Shown piece after piece: positions 53,010 through 63,983 of a stretch of 64,000 nucleotides of DNA. A model generated the notes under the pieces. It was not told the DNA's origin. It was given only the letters and a program-made list of their open reading frames with translations, and made no database searches. Each line of letters begins with the position of its first letter. The stretch's first letter is position 1. The stretch lies in assembly GCA_012934845.2 (NCBI GenBank), contig WNNJ02001419.1, positions 1 to 64,000 on the forward strand, given 5' to 3'. A program made the translations under genes and the position numbers. Source of the DNA: Pomphorhynchus laevis (lineage: Eukaryota > Acanthocephala > Palaeacanthocephala > Echinorhynchida > Pomphorhynchidae).

Positions 53010-54500
53010 TATGAGCCTTCGTTTCCAATCATTTTCTATTATCTATGATCTGGCATTATCTATGCCAGATCAATGTCATGCTAAGCCAGTAGTTAACCAA
53101 TGCCTACGATTTATCGCCTCTTTTGAGTGCGTATTTGTGTTGAGAGAATCTTGTTTGGTTTGGCCAACATATTTGCTAGGACATTCCGAACAAGGTATTA
53201 TGTATACAATTTCAGATTGCTCACATTTGGGCGTTTTCTTGAAATTCAAGTTTGATTTCTGACATGTACTTTTTAAACGATTAGTGCAAAGGTCGCTAAC
53301 AACTTTGCTGGCAAGATAGATCTTATCAGTATTATTAGTATTATTAGATTCTATTATTTATTGAAGCATACATTTTCAGAGGTTTTCGCCTGATGGTAGG
53401 CCTTTCGAATAATAACTTAAGGAAAGCCTTTGTTCTGTAACATATCCTCAATTTTTCTACATTTTTATACTTTTTCAATAGGATTTGAGCAACTCTGTTG
53501 TCGTCAAAGATACAAAATACATCATCAACGCATCTCCACTACTTAACTAAATGCGATTGGTATTCAAATATATCTTCATCCCACTTCGTCACGTAAAGGT
53601 CAGCTAATAATGGACCAAGTAGAGAGCCCATAGCTACTCAATTCACTTTGTCATAAATATTCTCTTCAAATGTAAATCAGATTTTTTCTGTGCACAACTT
53701 TATTACTGTTGACCATTCCATAGCAGATAGAATAGGTGTTGAACAACCTATACTCAATATATCAGCTGCTAACATAGTTACCGTTTCCAATGGTACATTA
53801 GTAAACAACTAACATACGTCAGCAGTCACAAATTGATAATTAGGATTATTGAATAATCTTATTGCTCGTGCAAATTGTGGACAATCTTTGATATACGAAT
53901 GAGATGTTGTCATAATGTTCCTTATGCTTTTATTTATCCACTTTGCTAGTATATGATTAAATGATCGATACGACGCTATAATCGGTATAAAGGCCAATAC
54001 CCGTTTGTGAATTTTCGGTTATAAAACATAAAGCCAGCTTGAACTTGTGTCGAGAACACATTTTTATATAGTTCCGCCTTTATCTTATTTTAATATTTCA
54101 ATTCTATCAACAATTTATTTAATTCCGTTCACGGCGAGTTGTTGATCTTTTTTCTTTTTTTTTGTACTGTGGCCTGTCTACGGGACATTATCCTGCCCTT
54201 ATGTAATCATCACTATTGACAACTACTGTCACTCTTTCTGACAATGACTCGTTTGTCTTGATTATATCGTGTGATTGCACATAATAAGTTGTCCAATAGT
54301 CGTGTTATCACATACTCCGTTACCCGTACTCATTTGAATGCCTGTGACTTTCCTGGTCAGTACAAAATCAGGACCAAAATGTATCAGCTCCATTTCGTCA
54401 AGGCTTAGTTCTCTTCGCGACAAATTGATAGCGTTATGCTGCGATTTCAAATGATAAGCCATATTTGTGAGATCATACGGTTCAGTTTCATACTATGCAT
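53010..54500 (-). mobile_element. Canonical Penelope-like element, RT and GIY-YIG, decayed
   Basis: Minus strand from about 54480 down: PIIASYRSFNHILAKWINKS, a palm block like ADVC.LFTNVPLETV, VAMGS.LGPLLADLYV, then VDDVFCIFDDN (catalytic VDD), and near 53220-53130 a GIY-YIG start (YIIPCSECPSKYVGQT). The LFTNVPLE and AMGS motifs are those of classical Penelope RTs, so this is a different family from PLE-1. Multiple frame breaks. The order RT then GIY-YIG is the ordinary PLE order. Confidence 0.75.
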
Positions 54501-54529
54501 GTTTTCTAAAATCTCAAGTATTTTATATA

Positions 54530-54790
54530 AATAAAACGTACTAAAATCGTAAGTATTTATATTTTAAAAATTTATTCCTTTTGTGTGTTCTTAAAATTCT
54601 TTTGTAGAATTAATGCTGAAATAGTGTTTTATACCAGTATTAATTTCGATTAACCGACATTATTCTTTTTGTGTTCTAATTCAATTTTATCCATATATTT
54701 ATATTTACTTGATGGTTTAATTTTTGTTAGATATGCGCTATAGTTATTATAACATAAATATGTATATCTTTTTCCGAATATAAGATTAAT
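54530..54790 (-). mobile_element. PLE-1 fragment, minus strand
   Basis: Carries the TKEF.EHTKGINF and KIELI-adjacent regions in degenerate form. It repeats, head-to-tail, part of the next copy at 54796-55300. Confidence 0.6.
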
Positions 54791-54795
54791 TAATT

Positions 54796-55300
54796 TTAAA
54801 AATTATTAGAATAAAATACACATATATTATCAATGTATCGAAACATATATTTCATATCTTTATATAATTTAGATTTAGTTTCTATACAGTTATGAACAAA
54901 TTCATATTCTATAAAGCTTAAAAACAAGTCAACTATAATTGGGCTACTTTTACATTCCATTAGAACACACTTTACTTGTCTAAATATAGATGTCCCTACT
55001 TTTAAATAATTTTGATTTATCAAAATATTTAAGGATTCTATTAATTCAATTTTATCCATATATTTATATTTACTTGATGGTTTAATTTTTGTTAGATAGG
55101 CGTTATAATTATTATAACATATATATGTATATCTTTTTCCGAATATAAGATTAATTAATTTTACTAACGCTTCTTTAATATCTGCTAAATCTAGATTTGT
55201 ATAAAGCGTACTAAAATCGTATGTATTTATATTTTGAAAATTTATTCCTTTTGTGTGTTCTACAAATTCTTTTGTAGAATTAATGCAATGGTATTATATA
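54796..55300 (-). mobile_element. PLE-1 RT fragment, minus strand
   Basis: From 55300 down: YDFSTLYTNLDLADIKEALV, LINLIFGKRYTYI, MDKIELIESLNILINQNYLK, SSPIIVDLFLSFIEYEFVHN, MFRYIDNICVF. Ends abruptly at the palm. The catalytic box is YIDN as in the 48-kb copy, so the two may belong to one subfamily. Confidence 0.72.
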
Positions 55301-55734
55301 ATATCTATTCTATAGTATCAATTAGCATTAATTTCGATTTTTAAAGATCGAAATTAATGAAAAATATTAATCTTTTGATTTGATAGTATCGTTTACATTC
55401 AATTTAGGCATTTAAACCTAGAATTGTAAAATACGTCGAACATGAGCATCCGTATGCATCTCGTGAATCATCTCTGCTTACCTCAATCCTTAATCAAATG
55501 CATATCACATTAAGAAACAATTTCAATACTCGTGAACAACTAAGTGCTAGCTTTATTCGATATTGGTATGCGGTATGTGCATTATTTCGCTTAAATTAGT
55601 AAATTAGTAAATAAATAATAAATTACTAAATAAATTAGTATTCAAATTTCACAGTTATTCTGGCCATTTATGCTATCCACAGTTCCAATATCACTTTTAA
55701 TCATAAATTAAATAATTAAATACAATAGATTTTC

Positions 55735-55890
55735 TGTCAAAAGATCAAGAAGAGTCAATTATTTTTTGTTCACAAATTTTCAACCACTACTGCGGTCATC
55801 ATCAGGAAAACATGTTTTCCTGATGATGACCGCAGTAGTGGTTGAAAATTTGTGAACAAAAAATAATTGACTCTTCTTGATCTTTTGACA
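55735..55890. repeat. Perfect palindrome, 78-bp arms, no spacer
   Basis: The 78 bases 55735-55812 are followed at once by their exact reverse complement to 55890 (outer ends tgtcaaaagatc and gatcttttgaca, centre aaacatgttt). No mismatch was found. It may be a fresh inverted duplication or an artefact of library or assembly fold-back. Confidence 0.95.
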
Positions 55891-56649
55891 ATTTTAAATG
55901 GAGTCTGCTTACACAATAATAGATTTTCTAATGAATCTTGAAACTTGAATTTCTTAAGTAAGTTAATATTTTGGCTAATTATATTCCTACGTGATATTAC
56001 GGAGGCATATTGCATGTTATTAAGATACAGAGAGCACATGATTGTGTACCGACTGAAAGTCGATTACAATTTGGCTAGAAAATTCGTCTTAGTACCAAAG
56101 CCCGGCGATATTAAGTAGAGTATAGTCGGTCATATATTAAGTCAAATATCGTTTGGCGAATAGAACGAATAACATGTGGTAGTTCGGCATAAACTTATGT
56201 CTTTCGTAACAGAAAGAGATATAAATGATAAACATGAAAGAAATCAACCTTAAATAAACATAAATAATTTACTTCTAAGATAAATTATTGGTCATCGTTA
56301 ATAGTATATTCTATTAATTCTAAAAATTAAGCAAAACAGATGTATTTAAACATTAAATCAATTACCTCACTCATGTTTCTAATAATTAACAAATTTATAT
56401 TTATTTGTTGTTTAAATTCCGGATATATTTTATTATTGTTTGTTCTAAAATAATGATGGAATTTATTTAAGTTGGAATTTATCGATGTATTATATAATTA
56501 AAAAAATGAAATAAAAACCGAATTTACATTAATAAAAACAGAATTTATAAAAACGGAATTAATTAGTTCTTAGTTGCTGTCCAAGTGAATCGGTGATTTC
56601 CCCTTGAAATAAAATTTTTAGATTTAGAATTGGAAACCATTTATCCTCC

Positions 56650-56850
56650 CCAAACCTGCAATCTGTCAAGTTCCGCAGGGTACTGTACTCTGTCCTCTTT
56701 TATTTATTGTTTACCTGAATGACTTGCTGTTAAGAACACTTGCTTGGCTTTTGCAGATGATCTCCAACTTTGGTATGTTAATATCAATGATAAGTATAGT
56801 CGGTTCCTACAGGACGACCTTGATCAAATACACAAATGATGTGTAGCTAC
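56650..56850 (+). mobile_element. LINE RT fragment
   Basis: Short piece reading CPLLFIVYLND and AFADDLQLWYVNINDKYS, i.e. the end of the PQG block and the ADD catalytic box of a CR1/Jockey-type RT. It is cut off at 56850, where a PLE-1 tail begins. Confidence 0.6.
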
Positions 56851-57155
56851 GGTTGGCCCCGCTGCTATGTTGTGCCGAGGAATAGGGACCGAAACCTGAT
56901 AATATAGCAGTTCCTCCTGATGACCTCTAATTCTTATTCTGATGCAACATCTGTTACTTATTAGTCAATTCATAGAAATGACTTTTATTTTAAATTTCAA
57001 TTTTTTATTTTAACTTGATTTAAATTATAGAAAATCTAAAAACAATTATTAATTTTATTATTTAATTATTACATTTTGATTTAGCATTATTATGTTTTGT
57101 TTATTTTATAATTATATTAAATACGTAGACACAGTTAGCTGAGTTAATTTATAAT
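56851..57155 (+). mobile_element. PLE-1 3' tail, 5'-truncated
   Basis: Starts exactly at ggccccgctgctatg, without the preceding hairpin, and ends with tacgtagacacagttagctg. Cleavage or RT stop at the foot of the pseudoknot stem would give this start. Confidence 0.7.
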
Positions 57156-57394
57156 ATACGGCTAACGCCTTTTTGTTTAATATTAACCTAATATTAACAT
57201 TATTAATATCAAGTATTAATTCCGCATACGTATTGTGAAGTGTAATAATTATTGTTTTTGCTATTTTTAATCAATTTTAATCAATTTAATTGGCTCTTAA
57301 GTTGTTGTATGTAATAATAATGTTTTTGTTTATATATGATCTTTTCTCGCAATGCTGTCATGTAATAATTTTTTTATTTATCATTATTTTTAAT

Positions 57395-58085
57395 TTATAA
57401 ACAATTTAATATACGTCGACTCATTTACCTGATCGGATTCGAATAGTACAAATACAAATTTGCACTATTGCAAATATAGTGCAAATATATTGTCTGTTAT
57501 TTATTAGTCAATTCATAAAAATGACGTTTATTTTAAATTTCATTTTTTTTATTTTAACTTGATTTAAATTATAGAAAAACTAAAAACAATTATTTATTTT
57601 ATTATTTAATTATTAAATTTTGATTTAAAAATTGATTTTTTTAATTTCAAGTTTTTATTTAAACTTGATATAAATAATATAAAATCTTATAACAATCATT
57701 TATAATTATTTATAGGGGCATATACTTGTTAACTTTAGTAGTTCCCTAAGATGACATGTATTCCTTATTCGAATACATCGTATGTTATTAATTAGTCAAT
57801 TCATAAATATTGACATTTATTAAAAATTTTAATTTTTTATTTTAACTTGATATAAGTTTATAAGATCTTATAACAATTATTTATAATTATTTATATTCTA
57901 ATTATTAAATTTTCATTTATTTAGCATTATTTTTTATTTATTTTTAATATTTATTTATTTATTTTTATTTATTTTATCTCAGTTAGCTGAATTGATTGAT
58001 AAATGTGTTCATATGAAGCTAGGAAAAAAGTAATAAGAAGCTAGTATGAAATACGTATACTCAGTTATCTGATATGAAAATATAA
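57395..58085 (+). repeat. Further PLE-1 tail fragments
   Basis: End signatures at about 57405 and 58047 and partial tail bodies at 57480-57640 and 57700-57920 (tttattagtcaattcataaa). Confidence 0.65.
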
Positions 58086-60000
58086 ATATGAAATATTTAA
58101 ATTATATTTATAATATTATTTAGTTAATATTTATAACAATTAATATTTAATTATTATTTAATATATTTATATTAATATAAAAACGGAGTTAATAAAAGAA
58201 TTTTGAGATTTTTTAATTGGTAAATTGAAAAATTGTCTTTAATTCCAAAGTTGATAAGATTGAACGTAAAAGTAATGAATGTAGAAAAGTTACGAGATAA
58301 AACGTTTGATAAATCGAGTTAATTTAATTCTATCACAAAAGTGACAATATTGTCTGATATTGATGACAACAGTGACGATATTAGATGTAAACATTATGAG
58401 TTTAAATGCAAACAAGACAATATCGTCATGAAAATGACCGTATTAAATATAAGGATGATAAATTTGATCGCTAAAGTGACGAGTTCAACTTAAAATTCTT
58501 AAACCTTATTAATGTTATAATAATATTTATCAGCATTTGATCAGAAAGAATTCAGATGTGTGTTTGGGGCTAAAATGCTAGAACATGTAATGCCACCGTA
58601 GATCCACAATTTGTTGATAAGCGAATTTTCCAGCGACCATGTTACAAGAATAGTAAGTTTATAGGCCAATACTGCAACAAAATAGTAGCTTTTAAATTCA
58701 GTCTAATTCTGTCGAACAACGAGATTTTATTTTAATATAAAACTTTTTATTTGATTCACGGATCAGTTAATTGATAATAAATTAATTATAATTAATTTAT
58801 AATTAATAAGTAAATAAGATTAAATATTGAAAAATTACAGCATAGATAACTATAGATGTTGTTCAAAATATCCTAGAAAATATGTTCACTCTTACATTAT
58901 CTATTTACATATTTATATCTGAATTATGTTTACATAATTATTTTATACTAAAATATTTTGCAATAATATTTAATCAATAATATTTAATAATATTTAATAT
59001 TTACAAAGCTTGAATACTTCCACTCAACTTTGGATCGATTCTATAGATTATCACTGATATCAAATAATTCCGAATCGTTTATATTTCAAGATGCACTAAT
59101 GACGCTGTCATTACTTCCTGGTAATTATTTACAGACTTTTATAAATCAGATTTAATTATTAATTATTAATAATTAATTATCCTTATTGTAGATGGACGTC
59201 ATTTTAAGTGCTTTGCATATGACAGTTAAATTTGATTCATCATTCATTTGTTAGTTTATTTTAAAACCAATATAAAATGTAAAAGCGTTATTTCGATTGA
59301 TTTCTTAATTATAATAAATAATCAAAAGAAATACGAATAATTATTGTAATGTATTGTAAGTATGTAAGTGCTATTTTAAATAGCACTTACATAAAAGTGC
59401 TATTATGGAAATTGGACTTAATAAAAATATATTTTACTTATTGAAGGTCAATACGTATGTAACAGCGTTTTTTTAGAAAAAACTGTTTTATTTGATTATG
59501 CCGCTAAACTTAAACTTTTAAACTTTTAATACTATAATATACCTATTTAATATTATAGTAAACTGTAATTAAAAAAATAATTTTGATAAAATAGAACATA
59601 TTTAGAGCCATATGTAATGTTGGTATGTCGACACATTAAGGAATAAGCTCAATAGTTTTAAAAGGTTAATCATTCAGTTAAGGGATTTCCTCAACTAAAT
59701 GGCAAACTGAACAAAATGACGCTTTGTCGAAAAAATCATTGCATTTTGGCATATGCTCGAATGATTGTTTGAATATCATGTTTGATTATTCTGCAATGCC
59801 TATAAATTCAATTTCTATAAATTGCAATTGATTTGAGTAACAAGCAATTTATAAATTTTAATTAATTATTAATTTTAATTATTAACTGCGGATACTTCAG
59901 TTGTAATCTGCAAATTTTATAAATACTTTGGTGTAATGTTGTCATTGCGTTGGTTATTTGCACTTTGAACATCTCTATGTGAACTGCATGTAATCAGCTA
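58086..60000. other. AT-rich DNA, no gene recognised
   Basis: Only a small hairpin (gtaagtgctatttt/aaatagcacttac, about 59367-59391) stands out. Upstream exons of bleomycin hydrolase, including the one with the catalytic cysteine, were looked for here and not found. Confidence 0.5.
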
Positions 60001-60001
60001 A

Positions 60002-60274
60002 ATGTGGCGAATATATAGGAATAAACCCAAGCCTTTTTTCGTCCCAATTTCGATCGAGACGTTCGGAACTGTCGGCCCCAGCGCCGCTGCCTTTCTGAAA
60101 GAGCTGAGAAGCCTTATAATCCGATTCGGAAGCGACAAACACGCTGGCATCTTTTTCCTGCAACGCATAAGTGCCACAATGCAGCGAGAAAATGCAGCGG
60201 ACGAACAGGAGGCAGCTGACGATAACTCGAGCCCGTTTTTTAATTTTATACCTTTAAAATATGTATCTAAATAA
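60002..60274 (+). mobile_element. Fragment of the LINE nuclease-like C-terminal domain
   Basis: Open stretch reading FFVPISIETFGTVGPSAAAF, LKELRSLII and FFLQRISATMQRENAA. Directly matches the C-terminal block at 36.8-37.0 kb (FVPVAVESIGTLG...) and 50.8 kb (FVPLAIDTIGAAGP). GC-rich island in AT-rich DNA. It lies 0.5 kb before the bleomycin hydrolase exons on the same strand. Confidence 0.7.
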
Positions 60275-60787
60275 ATATTAAAAATAAAATATCAGTTTGT
60301 AGAAGTATTTGGATAACATATTTTTCTAGCTGAAGATAATGCTATGTTACATCAATTAAATGATTTTAATTTAAATTGAAACGATTTAATCAATTTAAAA
60401 CGATAAATTTAGCTAGTCAATATAGATAAAAATTAAATTTAAAATTAAAAATTTTTAATTAATTTTTAAATTAATTTAAAAATTATTTTTTTTATTTAAT
60501 TTAAAATTAAATATATTAATATCATAATTTAAGGGTTAAAAATAATCTTTATTAAGTTTAATTTATTTCAGAAGATAAAAAATAAATCATCTTTTAAATT
60601 TATATTTTTCAGTCAACTCTTTATATGCTAATCTTGTTGTGTAATGTATTTTTAAATATAATGTGGGTAGATTGTACGAAAATTACAAATACACCATATT
60701 GTATAATTGTCAGACATAATTAAAATATATTATAAATCATTAAGTTATTTGTAGAGCTTTTATTGTTACAAATATGTTTTCATGCAG

Positions 60788-60915
60788 ACAATTTCTATCA
60801 AGTATCACAGATAATTGAAAAGTACGGAGTGTTACCTGAAAGTGTATACCCTGCATCAGTTGCTAGCATGGATAAGCACTCATACATTATAATGACTCAT
60901 TTAGTAAATAAACAA
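60788..60915 (+). CDS. BLMH: BLMH internal exon a
   Basis: Acceptor catgcag. Encodes NFYQVSQIIEKYGVLPESVY and the following helix to THLVNKQ. The donor gtacct opens a 35-bp intron, among the shortest spliceosomal introns known from animals. Confidence 0.87.
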
Positions 60916-63900
60916 GTACCTTTACATTCATAAATGCTTTTATTGAATAGCTAAAATCAGGTATCGCTAAAATTTTCGAGGAATGTCAAAAATGGAAATA
61001 TGATCCAGATGTCTTACAAGCTCGAATAAGTACAATTCGCGACAAATATATGAAAAAGGTAAAATGTCAATGTATTTTTATTTCTGATAGACCAAAAAGC
61101 TGGCTAGATTTGCACATTAAACTTAGCTAAGAGGTCAAATAATTTTATTTTCACATGAAGAGCAACTACTTTCCGTCTAATGTAGATATTATTATATATT
61201 ACTTCATTCATAAAAATACAATTTATGGAAAGTTTAATTTATAGTTTAATTAAATAAAATTTATTAATTGATTTAGCACTGATCACAATCTTAAACTAGA
61301 TTGATTGTACAACCCATCACAATGTCTTAAACTAGATAATCACAATGTTTATGACTGTATATAATTGATGACAACTTGCTTGGACGACCTGAATGATATT
61401 CGGACAAAAATGGTTCCCTGGTGTTTATAAGTTTAGTACTGAAGAGATAGTGAAATCTAGATAAAATAATCTGACGGTTCACGCGATAAACATAGGAGAC
61501 AAGAGAAGTAAAATTGTAGTAAAATCAAAGTGTAAAGCATTTGATTTGTAGATCACTTAAATTGTTAAAAAGATAATCTATGCAACTCTGAGCGTTCCTT
61601 GTTTCGCTACAATACTCTGTAGTCGAGTAACTCTGTAGTCTGAGTTATCTGTCTTAGACTTTTGGTATAGAAGATGCGAATTGTGCAAAGTCCGCATTAA
61701 TAATCAAATATATGAAATATTGACAATTTAGATCAGCTAACTGAGACTACGTATTTCATAAAAATAAATTATAAAATAATTTATATAAATAAAAATAAAT
61801 AATTAATTAATTTAAATAATTTCTATAAATTAAAAATAATGCTAACTAAAAGTAAATAATTAAATAATAAATAATTATAAAACAATAAATAATATATAAT
61901 AAATAATTATATAAGGTTTTATATAATTTGTATAAAGCTAAAATAAAAAATAAAAATCAATTTTTATGAATTGACTAATAAATAATAGACGATGTACCCG
62001 AATAAGGATTGTAGGTCATTAGTTTTAATTGCTATCAGGTTATTAAATTCCCACTCAACAGTTTAAATTTATTTTCTTATAATATTTTGTTCATTTATAT
62101 ATTTTACTATTTTCTGTTTGATTTTATTTTGATATTAACTTAGTTTAAAATATGCCTATATTAAATTATTAAATTATTTCGTTTTTTTAATGTTTTGTAT
62201 TTACGCATGAATGCTTATGTAGATATTAAAATGATTGCAATCCAGATCGTTGATTTAGCCAGAATATTATTTAGTCTCACATAGTAATTTATGCTTAAAG
62301 AATTAGGGAAGAAGGCCATAAATTTACGATTTTTTGTTTATTACTTTTATAGTAATTAGTTATATATTACATTGTTTAAATGATTTTGAAGAAAGCCAAT
62401 ATCATTACAAATTGTTGCGATTCTTAAAATTTCATTATTTAATGAAATTATTTAATAATGAAATTATAAATATTTCATTATTTATATTATATGGTATGCA
62501 TGAATGCTCATGCAAAAATATGTTTCTTGTAAATTTAATGTCATCTTTACGATATAAATTAATAGTAGTTTTAGTTAATGTTAATTTAATGTTCATATCT
62601 AGATATACACCTTCTTTATCATTAATATTGGTTTTGTTAAGAATAAGGCTTTCTGGATAAATTTGTTCACTAATTGAATAAAAATTATTAGAATTAAATG
62701 CACATACATCATTAATGTATCGAAACATATATTTTATATATTTATATAGTATATATAATAAAAATATGCTTCTTGTAGATTTAAATATTTCATCTTTACG
62801 ATATTAAATAAGAGCAAGTTTTAATTAATATCAATTTTTATTTAATTAATGATAATTTAATTGTATTGATGTTAATATATTATTTATCATCCAACCACTA
62901 GAAACTTTTCACTTAAGAGTGTAAATTTATTTTTAATACAATTATTTGTTTTATTTTATTGAAACAAATAATCTTATTAATCAATTTATCAAATTGATTA
63001 ATAATTTGATATGAATAATTTTCAATGTAATGAGCCACTGAATAAATTCTTTCTACAGATTGATGTAATTTATAATTTTTATCTTGCTCTGTTACTCTGT
63101 CAGTCTAATATACAATGAACTAAAATGTAAACAAATTTTAGCTGATAATTCGATAAATGTAACTGGCAAATTAATAATCCCTTTTTAATGCTGTATTGTG
63201 TATTACCGACTAAGCTTCACTACGTGACAGACATATAACAAACAATATTGCTTGAACTGTTGTGTACTTGTCCTTACTTACAGATGATCGGTTTAGCTTC
63301 ACCGTGAAAAACATATGTCAACCAGTGTTGCTTGAACTGCAGCATCCTCGTCCTCATACGCTAGTCGTTAACAATTATGTTTCCATATAGCCAATTATAC
63401 TTTTTTATCGACTTAAAGATGTTATTATTAATAAAAACCGAGGCTAACTTAGGCACTGCATTACAATAATTTAGTTAGTAAAAGTATTTTTAGGATAGTC
63501 AACGATGTAATTTATGTGAATGTGCTGCAATCTGATAAGCGATTAATCGAACTTCCTCGAATAGTTTTGAGAAGAGTATACCTTCGAAGTGAAGCAACAT
63601 TATTTTTAATTTTAAAAATTTTAAGATGTTTATTAATTTTGAGATAATCGTAATAAATATTATTGCTTGATCAAATAACAGTTAAATTTCATAGATTAAT
63701 TATCTGATGATCAGAACGGTAGTTTCTTTTGAAAATATATGAAAAGAAAAATATGTAGGCACAATATTGTGACGATTACGTTTTGTTTGACTAAAAAGCA
63801 GTATTTAAAAATTTATATTTGCAGATACAGAAGCTGCTGAATATATTCTTTTCACCACCTCCCATAAAATTTACATGGACATTCTATAGCGAACTTGACA

Positions 63901-63983
63901 ATTCACGAAGCAGTTACAATGACATATCTGCTATTGCATTTTACCAGGATTTAATCAAGCCACACTTTGACATATCAAAATGG
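60788..63983 (+). CDS. BLMH: Bleomycin hydrolase (papain-like aminopeptidase), three internal exons
   Basis: Exons 60788-60915, 60951-61058 and 63825-63983, all with GT-AG borders and phases that agree (enters needing one base, then phase 0 throughout). The product matches the middle of bleomycin hydrolase: IIEKYGVLPESVYPAS (family IVEKYGVIPK..FPES), a helical segment ISTIRDKYMKK|IQKLLNIFF, PPPIKFTWTFY (family PPETFTWEY) and IAFYQDLIKPHFD (family LEFYREHVKPLF). This cytosolic cysteine protease of family C1 forms a barrel-like hexamer and trims peptides. The catalytic Cys exon lies to the left and was not found; the His/Asn exons lie beyond the right edge. Introns are 35 bp and 2.8 kb, the latter holding PLE-1. 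No disruption was seen, so this is probably a live host gene. Confidence 0.88.
60951..61058 (+). CDS. BLMH: BLMH internal exon b
   Basis: Encodes LKSGIAKIFEECQKWKYDPD through RDKYMKK, 36 whole codons. Acceptor gaatag, donor AAAAAG|gtaaaa. Confidence 0.85.
62330..62960 (-). mobile_element. PLE-1 RT fragment, minus strand
   Basis: From 62760 down: FRYINDVCAFNSNNF (catalytic box YIND), IYPESLILNKTNINDKEG, YLDMNIKLTLTKTTINLYRK, TRNIFLHEHSCIPYNI. Small separate pieces with the same block ends at 62765-62820 and 62890-62930 suggest tandem truncated copies. Confidence 0.7.
63211..63362 (+). repeat. Direct repeat, two copies of about 82 bp
   Basis: Shared blocks in both copies: t.agcttcac.....gtga, acatat..caa.ca.t.ttgcttgaactg and tactcgtcct. 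Copies start near 63211 and 63293. Divergence is about 25 percent. Lies within the bleomycin hydrolase intron and is of unknown nature. Confidence 0.6.
63825..63983 (+). CDS. BLMH: BLMH internal exon c
   Basis: Acceptor tttgcag. 53 whole codons from IQKLLNIFFSPPPIKFTWTF to FDISKW. Donor TGG|gtatct at the window edge. Confidence 0.87.

Larger units (their letters stand above)
61059..63824 (+). other. BLMH intron with PLE-1 insertions
   Basis: 2.77 kb. Contains a minus-oriented PLE-1 tail (about 61725-62045, beginning with atcagctaactgagactacg) and minus-strand PLE-1 coding pieces at about 62060-62200 and 62330-62960 (MFRYINDVCAFNSNNFYSIS, YLDMNIKLTLTKTTINLYRK). The rest is AT-rich. Confidence 0.7.

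Noticed and set aside
55770-56039. Minus-strand open frame of 89 codons overlapping the perfect palindrome
   Set aside because: Its C-terminal part is the palindrome arm; the rest (LYLNNMQYASVISRR) may be an element remnant but no family is clear.
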